Shown in pieces: positions 54,639 through 64,000 of a stretch of 64,000 nt of DNA. A program made the position numbers and the translations under genes. Origin of the DNA: Panulirus ornatus. Lineage: Eukaryota; Arthropoda; Malacostraca; Decapoda; Palinuridae. The stretch lies in assembly GCF_036320965.1 (NCBI RefSeq), contig NC_092240.1, positions 15,868,501 to 15,932,500 on the forward strand, given 5' to 3'. Position 1 is the first letter of the stretch. Every line of letters begins with the position of its first letter. The notes beneath the pieces are model-generated. The model saw nothing but the letters and a program-made list of their open reading frames with translations, had not been told where the DNA came from and ran no database searches.

Positions 54639-57141
54639 CTTTGTCGCTGTCTCCCGCGTTTGCGAGGTAGCGCAAGGAAACAGACGAAAGAAATGGCCCC
54701 CCCCCCCCCCCATACACATGTACATACACACGTCCACACACGCAAATATACATACCTACACAGCTTTCCATGGTTTACCCCAGACGCTTCACATGCCTTG
54801 CTTCAATCCACTGACAGCACGTCAACCCCTGTATACCACATGACTCCAATTCACTCTATTTCTTGCCCTCCTTTCACCCTCCTGCATGTTCAGGCCCCGA
54901 TCACACAAAATCTTTTTCACTCCATCTTTCCACCTCCAATTTGGTCTCCCTCTTCTCCTCGTTCCCTCCACCTCCGACACATATATCCTCTTGGTCAATC
55001 TCTCCTCACTCATTCTCTCCATGTGCCCAAACCATTTCAAAACACCCTCTTCTGCTCTCTCAACCACGCTCTTTTTATTTCCACACATCTCTCTTACCCT
55101 TACGTTACTTACTCGATCAAACCACCTCACACCACACATTGTCCTCAAACATCTCATTTCCAGCACATCCATCCTCCTGCGCACATCTCTATCCATAGCC
55201 CACGCCTCGCAACCATACAGCATTGTTGGAACCACTATTCCCTCAAACATACCCATTTTTGCTTTCCCGAGATAATGTTCTCGACTTCCACACATTTTTC
55301 AAGGCTCCCAGGATTTTCGCCCCCTCCCCCACCCTATGATCCACTTCCGCTTCCATGGTTCCATCCGCTGACAGATCCACTCCCAGATATCTAAAGCACT
55401 TCACTTCCTCCAGTTTTTCTCCATTCAAACTCACCTCCCAATTGACTTGACCCTCACCCCTACTGTACCTAATAACCTTGCTCTTATTCACATTTACTCT
55501 CAACTTTCTTCTTCCACACACTTTACCAAACTCAGTCACCAGCTTCTGCAGTTTCTCACATGAATCAGCCACCAGCGCTGTATCATCAGCGAACAACAAT
55601 TGACTCACTTCCCAAGCTCTCTCATCCCCAACAGACTTCATACTTGCCCCTCTTTCCAGGACTCTTGCATTTACCTCCTTTACAACCCCATCCATAAACA
55701 AATTAAACAACCATGGAGACATCACACACCCCTGCCGCAAACCTACATTCACTGAGAACCAATCACTTTCCTCTCTTCCTACACGTACACATGCCTTACA
55801 TCCTCGATAAAAACTTTTCACTGCTTCTAACAACTTGCCTCCCACACCATATATTCTTAATACCTTCCACAGAGCATCTCTATCAACTCTATCATATGCC
55901 TTCTCCAGATCCATAAATGCTACATACAAATCCATTTGCTTTTCTAAGTATTTCTCACATACATTCTTCAAAGCAAACACCTGATCCACACATCCTCTAC
56001 CACTTCTGAAACCGCACTGCTCTTCCCCAATCTGATGCTCTGTACATGCCTTCACCCTCTCAATCAATACCCTCCCATATAATTTACCAGGAATACTCAA
56101 CAAACTTATACCTCTGTAATTTGAGCACTCACTCTTATCCCCTTTGCCTTTGTACAATGGCACTATGCACGCATTCCGCCAATCCTCAGGCACCTCACCA
56201 TGAGTCATACATACATTAAATAACCTTACCAACCAGTCAACAATACAGTCACCCCCTTTCTTAATAAATTCCACTGCAATACCATCCAAACCTGCTGCCT
56301 TGCCGGCTTTCATCTTCCGCAAAGCTTTTACTACCTCTTCTCTGTTTACCAAATCATTTTCCCTAACCCTCTCACTTTGCACACCACCTCGACCAAAACA
56401 CCCTATATCTGCCACTCTGTCATCAGACACATTCAACAAACCTTCAAAATACTCATTCCATCTCCTTCTCACATCACCGCTACTTGTTATCACCTCCCCA
56501 TTTACGCCCTTCACTGAAGTTCCCATTTGCTCCCTTGTCTTACGCACCCTATTTACCTCCTTCCAGAACATCTTTTTATTCTCCCTAAAATTTACTGATA
56601 GTCTCTCACCCCAACTCTCATTTGCCCTTTTTTTCACCTCTTGCACCTTTCTCTTGACCTCCTGTCTCTTTCTTTTATACTTCTCCCACTCAATTGCATT
56701 TTTTCCCTGCAAAAATCGTCCAAATGCCTCTCTCTTCTCTTTCACTAATACTCTTACTTCTTCATCCCACCACACACTACCCTTTCTAAACAGCCCACCT
56801 CCCACTCTTCTCATGCCACAAGCATCTTTTGCGCAATCCATCACTGATTCCCTAAATACATCCCATTCCTCCCCGACTCCCCTTACTTCCATTGTTCTCA
56901 CCTTTTTCCATTCTGTACACAGTCTCTCCTGGTACTTCCCCACACAGGTCTCCTTCCCAAGCTCACTTACTCTCACCACCTTCTTCACCCCAACATTCAC
57001 TCCTCTTTTCTGAAAACCCATACAAATCTTCACCTTAGCCTCCACAAGATAATGATCAGACATCCCTCCAGTTGCACCTCTCAGCACATTAACATCCAAA
57101 AGTCTCTCTTTCGCACGCCTGTCAATTAACACGTAATCCAA
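54636..57141 (-). mobile_element. RTE LINE copy C, longest in the window
   Basis: Runs on the minus strand from the C-terminal part of the endonuclease domain to the short-form 3' UTR and poly-A/(TA)n tail. The upstream 5' part is missing in this orientation; the element head lies just beyond, inverted, at 57157-57520. The 3' ~610 bp is nearly identical to 6698-7313. Confidence 0.92.
54822..57141 (-). pseudogene. RTE endonuclease/reverse transcriptase, one frameshift
   Basis: A 632-codon minus-strand frame (57141-55243) encodes, in order: the end of the apurinic-type endonuclease (IDYVLIDRR at 1-9, SDH at 28-30), a charged linker (about 60-260), RT entry AGKAAGLDGI (279-288), PEDWRNACIVPLYKGKGD (318-335), FRSGRGCVDQ (377-386), first catalytic Asp in FMDLEKAYD (409-417), [16 protein letters not shown] (467-482), FADD (517-520), NVNKSKV (550-556) and RYLGVDL (584-590). 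It then shifts frame in a C run at 55266-55268 (one base more than sister copies), and the C-terminal 157 codons continue in another frame to 54822. Family RTE clade of non-LTR retrotransposons, by motif order and C-terminal type. Enzyme would nick target DNA and copy its own RNA; this copy cannot. Confidence 0.9.
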
Positions 57142-57156
57142 TAATGTATATATATA

Positions 57157-57516
57157 TGTATATTATCCCTGGGGATAGGGGTGAAAGAATACTTCACACG
57201 TATTCCTCGCGTGTCGTAGAAAGCGACTAGAGGGGACGGGAGCGGGGGGCCGGAAATCCTCCCCTCCTTGTATTAACTTTCTAAAATGGGAAACAGAAGA
57301 AGGAGTCACGCGGGGAGTGATCATCCTCCTCGAAGGCTCAGAGTGGGGTGCCTAAATGTGTGTGGATGTAACCAAGATGTGAAAAAAGGAGAGATAGGTA
57401 GTATGTTTGAGGAAAGGAACCTGGATGTTTTGGCTCTGAGTGAAACGAAGCTCAAGGGTAAAGGGGAAGAGTGGTTTGGAAATGTCTGGGGAGTGAAGTC
57501 AGGGGTTAGTGAGAGG

Positions 57517-57520
<4 letters not shown>
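57157..57520 (+). mobile_element. RTE LINE 5' head with start of endonuclease
   Basis: 57157-57290 is the element's 5' non-coding head: TATCCCTGGGGATAGGGG, GAAAGAATACTTCACACG, CGGGGGGCCGGAAATCC. It is homologous to the head of the ~230-bp element. The frame beginning at 57286 encodes the N-terminal endonuclease motif LRVGCLNVCG (residues 18-27, Asn24) and ALSETKLKG (catalytic Glu53 in SETK). It ends in (TA)n after about 79 codons. Orientation is opposite to copy C, which lies immediately to the left. Confidence 0.85.
57286..57520 (+). pseudogene. RTE endonuclease N-terminus, truncated
   Basis: About 79 codons of an exonuclease/endonuclease/phosphatase-fold domain: Asn of the first motif and Glu of SETK are present; the Asp/His motifs are lost. 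ATG at 57286 is a plausible native start since sequence upstream is the non-coding head. Cut by (TA)n. Confidence 0.8.

Positions 57521-57552
<32 letters not shown>
57521..57552. repeat. (TA)n microsatellite
   Basis: TA run between RTE head and RTE tail pieces. Confidence 0.95.
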
Positions 57553-57555
<3 letters not shown>

Positions 57556-57564
57556 AAAACACTT

Positions 57565-58459
<895 letters not shown>

Positions 58460-58691
58460 CTCAATAGATCATCTGGAGGCTAGAGGGTGTGGAGTCACCG
58501 GTGCTGAGGTGTTCCCTGGGTCTGCAGGATCTTGGTCGTGCGAAAGTGCCTCTGGCTGACCCGCTCGTCTGATGCATATTGACAGCCCAGGGCTGAGCCG
58601 AACTGGTCTCCTGCTGCCGTCACTTACAGTAACACAGCCACAGCTGCTGTCTCCGGTGATGTTTTGGATTTCAGCATCATGGAAATGTATC

Positions 58692-58701
58692 ATTATTATT
58701 A

Positions 58702-58747
<46 letters not shown>

Positions 58748-58751
58748 CATA

Positions 58752-58848
<97 letters not shown>

Positions 58849-58890
58849 GTAGTAATAGTAGTAATAGTAGTAGTAGTAGTCGTAGTAGTT
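58692..58890. repeat. (ATT)n then (AGT)n compound trinucleotide repeat
   Basis: About 92 bases of ATT/TTA followed by about 105 bases of TAG/AGT, with interruptions at the end. Confidence 0.95.
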
Positions 58891-59215
58891 AGTAATAATA
58901 GTAGTAGCAGTGTTTGTTGATGTTATATTATTAGTAATAAACATAGACAAAACAGTTAAGCGACAGCATGGTTAGTAGAAGTAAAAGTATCCAGCAGAAA
59001 CATTAATTTTCATAGTATTACTGTTATTACTGAAGCCATTGTTATCATTAATGTTTTTTTTCTATCTGGTGGTGACGGAGCGTCGTGGTGTACCGGCGGG
59101 TGGGTGAGCTGGTTTGAAGGTGCTCAGCATGTGCAGGTTCTCAGTGTGCATTAGAAAAAAAAAATTTGTATACCACAGTTATTGTGCGTCACGATATGGT
59201 ACGTGCGGGGTTATA

Positions 59216-59218
<3 letters not shown>
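58891..59218. other. Low-copy sequence
   Basis: Nothing recognised. Confidence 0.4.

Positions 59219-59306
<88 letters not shown>
59219..59306. repeat. (CT)n microsatellite
   Basis: Perfect CT run ending in CACACACA. Confidence 0.97.
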
Positions 59307-59313
<7 letters not shown>

Positions 59314-59314
59314 C

Positions 59315-60080
59315 GTTTGGGATTCATCTACACTTCCTCAATGTTTCCCTCCTCCCACCACCGCTCTAGGACTGGAACCCATCCTTCCCACTATCCCACC
59401 TCCCTCCTCCTCCTCCCGCCCTCACTCTTTCCCTTCGCGGAGGTGCCCCGTCTCTCCTGCCCGGGTGGAGACATTGAACATGGGGTGACGTTTCCTCGTG
59501 ACTCTTTGAGGCAGAGTGACGGAGCGGCCTGAGTTTACCCCCTCCCTCACCTTCCACGTTACAGGGAGTTCGAAGGATTTACCTCCTCAGATCACGTGGT
59601 TAAGGCAATTGCACCCAAGGGGGTAAATGTCATAGGGTAAAAACCATGGTGCTTGGGTATTAACTTAGTCTTGCTGAAGGGTAAAAAAAACCATCCTTCT
59701 CGAGGAGGTAAAACCAAAGTGAAAATATTCTTTTGGAAGCCAGTGGTTTACTGAGTCATATGGCGCTGTCGATGCCTTAACATGTTTACAGTGCGTAGGT
59801 GCCAGGTGGCGCTACATACAACCGTGTGAGAAACTTGCTCACTGTGAAGATCTCAGTACATCAGATGAGACACTGAAGTAAGGGTGAGAAAGAAATAAAG
59901 AATCTACAATGCCAGATAGAAAAAAAAGTATGTGAAATTCATGGCTGTGGTACCCGTACTTTAAGTAAGGCCTGGTTTTGTAGTGAATGAGTTTAAGGTA
60001 CTTATTTATAGGTGGGGGGGGGGGGCGAGTTGTTCAATCGTCATTGAATGTGACACAGTAGTTGTTATCTGCCTTGCTCT
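59315..60080. other. Low-copy sequence
   Basis: Between 59570 and 59715 GG(A/G)GGTAAA and AAACCAT words recur (four times in 150 bases). A ten-base G run near 60014. No gene. Confidence 0.4.
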
Positions 60081-60084
60081 GTCT

Positions 60085-60600
60085 AGTTTAACTGCTATGA
60101 TCTCGCTCTCTTAGCGACTATGATCTCGCTCTCTTAGCTACTATGATCTCGTTCTCTTAGCTACTATGATCTCGCTCTCTTAGCTACTATGATCTCGCTC
60201 TCTCAGCTACTATGATCTCGCTCTCTCAGCTACTATGATCTCGCTCTCTTAGCTACTATGATCTCGCTCTCTCAGCTACTATGATCTCGCTCTCTTAGCT
60301 ACTATGATCTTGCTCTCAGCTACTATGATCTCGCTCTCTGAGCTACTATGATCTCGCTCTCTTAGCTACTGTGATCTCGCTCTCTGAGCTACTATGATCT
60401 CGCTCTCTTAGCTACTATGATCTCGCTCTCTTAGCTACTATGATCTCGCTCTCTTAGCTACTATGATCTCGCTCTCTTAGCTACTATGATCTCGCTCCTT
60501 TAGCTTCTATAATCTGGTCCTCTTAGCTACTATGATTTGTCTAGCTTAACTACTATGGTCTGTCTAGCTTAGTTGTCATGATCTGGCTACGTTCGGTTCT
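60085..60600. repeat. 23-bp minisatellite
   Basis: About 18 near-perfect units TAGCTACTATGATCTCGCTC plus TCT, then four diverged units (GATCTGGCTA..) at the right. Very homogeneous, so recently expanded. Confidence 0.95.
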
Positions 60601-60931
60601 ATGATCTGGCTAGGATTAAACAACGTGGTATGGATAGTGTATCTACCGTGAGTTGGTGAGGTCAGCTGCCGTAATCTGGGCTAGGTCAGGTGACGAGCGA
60701 GCGTCTTGCCTGGCCTCACCACCCACCCACCCCCCACCATGCATGACCTTTAATAAGGCTGGTGTGCTCTTGACGCCACCACACCGAGTGACGTCCGTGT
60801 TGATGACATCATCTCGAGTCGTCAAGGTGTTGGCTGGCGGTGTGACGAGCCATACCCCCCTCAGGATCAGCCAGGATTGCCCTCGAAACTCGTGTTGTCT
60901 ACGCCTCCATCTTGACGGTACTTGGTGATCG

Positions 60932-60932
<1 letters not shown>
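60601..60932. other. GC-moderate low-copy sequence
   Basis: Nothing recognised. Confidence 0.4.

Positions 60933-61006
<74 letters not shown>
60933..61006. repeat. (CT)n microsatellite
   Basis: Perfect CT run. Confidence 0.97.
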
Positions 61007-61010
<4 letters not shown>

Positions 61011-61255
61011 GGCTGGTGGTGGTCACAATATGTAGGGGTGAGGGAGAGAGGGTTGGTAGCCACCGCAAATCCTTGTGGATGATGGTTACGGTTGTACGTA
61101 TTCCATAGCTTGTGTAACAATGAAAAAAATCTGGTTAATAAATGAATAGATAATCTTCACATGAAAATTATCATTTATGGATTCATGGCTTTTGATTTGA
61201 GTAGGTTTATCCATAATATGCGCATTTGAAATTTGTAGCTCCTTCGCTCTACGCA

Positions 61256-61256
<1 letters not shown>

Positions 61257-61322
<66 letters not shown>

Positions 61323-61330
61323 TTTTTTTT
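61257..61330. repeat. (TA)n plus poly-T tail tract
   Basis: TA run followed by 26 T; tail of the minus-strand element to the right. Confidence 0.95.
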
Positions 61331-61446
61331 ACTATTCGCTATTTCCCGCGATAGCGAGGTAGCGTTAAGAACAGAGGACTGGGCCTTTGAGGGAATATCC
61401 TCACCTGGACCTCTTCTCTGTTCCTTCTTTTGGAAAAAAAAAAAAA
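61331..61446 (-). mobile_element. ~230-bp RTE-derived element, copy 7, head missing
   Basis: Keeps the 3' hairpin (near 61345-61368), the GTTCTTAACGC and CAGTCCTCTG blocks and ends at CCAAAAGAAGGAACAGAG plus an A-rich stretch. The head (GGAAATCC to TATCCC) is replaced by a tRNA-related repeat. Confidence 0.8.
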
Positions 61447-61472
61447 CGGTACCCCTGTGCACAGGGGTACCG
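61447..61472. repeat. Perfect 26-bp palindrome
   Basis: CGGTACCCCTGTG (61447-61459) followed directly by CACAGGGGTACCG (61460-61472), with no loop. The right arm is the start of the tRNA-related repeat. Confidence 0.9.
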
Positions 61473-61549
61473 GGTTCGATCCTGGCTGTTGTAGGTTTGT
61501 ATGTTTTATGAAGATGCGCGCGTTCATATGCACTTTGTTCATGCATATG

Positions 61550-61555
<6 letters not shown>
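61458..61555 (+). mobile_element. tRNA-related repeat with B box, copy 2
   Basis: GGGTTCGATCCTGGCTGTTG and TTTGTATGTTTTATGA and GCGTTCATATGCAC match the minus-strand copy at 10484-10562. Ends in (TA)n. Confidence 0.6.

Positions 61556-61614
<59 letters not shown>
61556..61614. repeat. (TA)n microsatellite
   Basis: TA run after the tRNA-related repeat. Confidence 0.95.
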
Positions 61615-61618
<4 letters not shown>

Positions 61619-61849
61619 CCCGATTATTGTTTGTCATCAATTATAGCGGTCAACCGAACGTTCTCAGTTGATGACCATAGCAGCTTCAGGTTCGGCCTTC
61701 ATTGACAAGTGTTGTGCCGTCGTGCCCAGCGGTCGTGCTGAAAGGGTTGAATCTTCACCGAAGAACCGGAGAATTTCAAGTGGAAACTAGAGTTGTGAAA
61801 TATTGTGACGCGCTGACCACTGAGTGTTGCTGAAGAAATTTAGTCGAAG

Positions 61850-62300
61850 CCAGATCGTGAACTCTTTTGTCACTTCCCGGCGTTCGTCGGGGTAGTCGAA
61901 GTCCTCCATTGAGTTCCCTTGTGAACCCCAGAGTCCTCGACCTTCGTTGTGTAGTCGAAGCGATCTAGTGAACCCGTTATGAACCACAGAGCCTTCGATT
62001 ACCGTCAGGCTAGTCCAAACACTTCATGAGTTCGTTGTAAACCCCGGAGTCCTCGACCTTCGCTGTGTAGTCGAAGCGATCTAGTGAACCCGTTATGAAC
62101 CGTTGAGTCGTCGACGTCCGTCAGGTAGTCGAAGCCCTCCACTAAGTTCTGTTATGATCCATAGAGTCCTCGGCCTTCGCTAGGTAGTCGAGGCTGTCCA
62201 GTGAACCCGTTATGAGCCCCAAAGTCCTTGGCCTCCGTCAGGTAGTCGAAGCCTGCCATTTATTTCAGTCGTGAACCCGAGTCGTCGACCTTCTGTAGGC
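61850..62300. repeat. 58-bp minisatellite (116-bp dimer)
   Basis: AGTCCTCGACCTTCG recurs at 61932 and 62048 (116 bases), with a related half-unit between. Core words GTAGTCGAAG, GTGAACCCGTTATGA and CC(T/G)TC(A/G)..AGGTAGTCGA. About seven half-units. Confidence 0.88.
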
Positions 62301-62864
62301 GAACTGCTGTCGGCTAAGCACTGAAGCTTCAGGCGTCCCTCGGGGTGAGTGAGTGGAGAACGAACCTTATACTTCCATGTCCTGTGTTGTTTGACCCCGT
62401 GTTAACATCTGTGACCACCCTTTGTCGTCCTCTGTCTATGGCAGGTTGATCGTGCTTTGTTACGAGATCCGCCCATGGTTTGATCTAGTGGTTTGTTGGT
62501 TATTCATTCCGTCTGCTTCATTATAAAACTGGGCTGCGTTCGTGGTGGCGCAGGTTGTGATTTACTTAAATGGCTTTCGAGGTTGTCTGCTGGTGAAGGA
62601 AGTCATTGGTCTGGGTTGTGTACTTTCTCATGAGTTAGTTGGCCTGGCGGTTGAGGTGGGTTGGCCATTGATGATAGGCTGGATGCTGCTCTGAAGGGTC
62701 ATTAGGCTTGCGTTGTGGTAATTACTGACTCTTAGTTACGAGAGGCTTGACGAGTAAGTAAGCACCCCCCCATCCCCATGTACCTCAGACGACCATCATG
62801 GCTGCTTTCTCCAGGTTGCCTCATTAATTTTCTCTCCACCTGTCCTCACCTCCCACCCTCCTTA
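62301..62864. other. Low-copy sequence
   Basis: Nothing recognised. Confidence 0.4.
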
Positions 62865-63190
62865 GCACCACTTCCCAGCATCCAGCATTACGTCATCCAG
62901 TTTGGCCTTTCTAGCACTCAGCATCACTTCCCCAGCACGTAGCATTACCGTCTTAGCACCGAGGATCACATCCCAACACGTAACATAACCCTCCTAGCAC
63001 CCAGGATTATTACCTCCCTAGCACCTCGCATAACCCTCCTAGCACCCAGGATCACTTCCCAACATGTAGCATAACCCTCCTAGCACCCAGGATTACCTCC
63101 CAGCACCTCGCACAACCCTCCTAGCACCCAGGATCACCCTCCCAGCACCTAGTATAACCACCCTCTTAGCACCCAAGATCACCTCACACA
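62865..63190. repeat. 41-bp minisatellite
   Basis: Unit TCCTAGCACCCAGGATCACC plus TCCCAGCACCT(C/A)GCATAACC C; starts at 63037, 63078 and 63119. Halves are related (AGCACC..). Confidence 0.9.
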
Positions 63191-63572
63191 AACTGACATA
63201 CTTGCATCGTCCTGCCATCATCGGCTCCACACACCTGTCGTTCCCCCAACACCTGTCATTCCGCCTCAACATGCCACACCTCTCGCATATTTTCCTCCTC
63301 ACTCTTGTCGTAATTTCTCCTTCCCCCACCAGCCGGCCGCGCCTGTAATAACCCACACCCGTACTGGTGACCTCAGCAGACCCGGGTTGGCCCCATCATT
63401 TCGCCCAGGAGTTTGACCTCGCCATAATGCACTGACTGAAGCATCCACACGCACGCTTATCTGGTCACTATTTTTATGAATTCTTTCTCGTTTTTTTTTT
63501 CAGTATAAATAATTCACGTGTGTAATTATTTTTGATAATGATTCCTCAGTAGTTTACTCGCACTTTCGTAAT
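63191..63572. other. Low-copy sequence
   Basis: Nothing recognised. Confidence 0.4.
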
Positions 63573-63582
63573 ATGTAATTGA

Positions 63583-63717
63583 TTTACATTTATTATTTAT
63601 TTTACTTTGTCGCTGTCTCCCGCGTCAGCAAGGTAGCACAAGGAAACAGACGAAAGAATGGCCCAACCCACCCACATACAAATGTATATACATACACGTC
63701 CACACTTATGTATGTAC
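63583..63717 (-). mobile_element. RTE LINE 3'-end insertion with 10-bp target-site duplication
   Basis: Minus-strand insertion of 135 bp: only the last ~115 bp of the RTE 3' UTR, including GTCTGTTTCCTTG and the hairpin, plus a 3' tail TAAAATAAATAATAAATGTA AA. Bounded by identical ATGTAATTGA at 63573-63582 and 63718-63727. Extreme 5' truncation is normal for target-primed reverse transcription. The tail is A/T-rich but not (TA)n. Confidence 0.9.
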
Positions 63718-63727
63718 ATGTAATTGA

Positions 63728-64000
63728 CATTGTGGAATTATTCTTGATATCGTCTGCCAAGTTTTCTCTGCAATTGGTTAAACATGACAGCTAAAGCTGA
63801 GTGGATGTAGTGCTATCGTAGCAAATAAGTATAATACATATTGTCATGAGGTTATCAGTTATGTGAGCGTCTGGAGCTGCGATGTGCCTCTCAAGCGAAG
63901 CCATGACGGAGCCAAAGCCATCACCGTTCGGTCCGTCGCGATTGCCTTCCTTAACATTCCGATTTCCCTGGGTCAGACCAGCGTCCAAATGTCAGCCATT
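63728..64000. other. Low-copy sequence
   Basis: Nothing recognised. Confidence 0.4.

Noticed and set aside
61447..61472. Palindrome as a rho-independent terminator or recombination site
   Set aside because: Eukaryotic context and the right arm belongs to a dispersed repeat; better explained by a junction inverted duplication or an assembly artefact.

Overview
This window looks like non-coding DNA from a repeat-rich animal genome, most likely a decapod crustacean. The evidence is very dense dinucleotide microsatellites (TA, CT, GT), young RTE-type LINEs with simple-repeat tails, CR1/Jockey-group LINE remnants of a kind common in decapods, and no bacterial or viral gene organisation. The species assignment is an inference from repeat content. 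I found no host protein-coding gene with a recognisable domain, no rRNA gene and no canonical tRNA gene. Almost all long open frames are translated microsatellites (Tyr-Ile, Ser-Leu, Arg-Glu runs) or minisatellites that happen to lack stops.

Layout. 0-12 kb is a dense array of RTE LINE pieces, their 3' UTRs and a ~230-bp non-autonomous relative, joined by long (TA)n tracts. 12-31 kb is mostly low-copy DNA with a decayed CR1-like LINE (about 15.8-17.5 kb) carrying a clean nested insertion, a few microsatellites, and some GC-rich islands with promoter-like motifs (about 8.36, 12.8 and 26.2 kb). 31-46 kb is a minisatellite belt with unit lengths of 22, 22, 68, 63 (3x21), 31, 21, 43 and 33 bp, mixed with LINE fragments and a foldback element. 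46-54 kb has low-copy islands, a cluster of (CT)n tracts and further blocks of the 21-bp motif. 54-58.4 kb is a composite of RTE copies with the longest open RTE frame (632 codons). 58.4-64 kb holds microsatellites, three more minisatellites (23, 58 and 41 bp) and a tiny RTE insertion with a 10-bp target-site duplication.

How the parts work together. The RTE element encodes an endonuclease plus reverse transcriptase. The ~230-bp element carries a head matching the RTE 5' end and a tail with the same short hairpin as the RTE 3' end, so it is best read as an internally deleted passenger mobilised by RTE proteins. Both end in A-rich then (TA)n tails, which probably seeded many of the TA microsatellites. 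These tracts in turn appear to have received later insertions, giving repeated SINE-(TA)n-RTE composites. Two junctions have the inverted-5' structure expected of twin priming.
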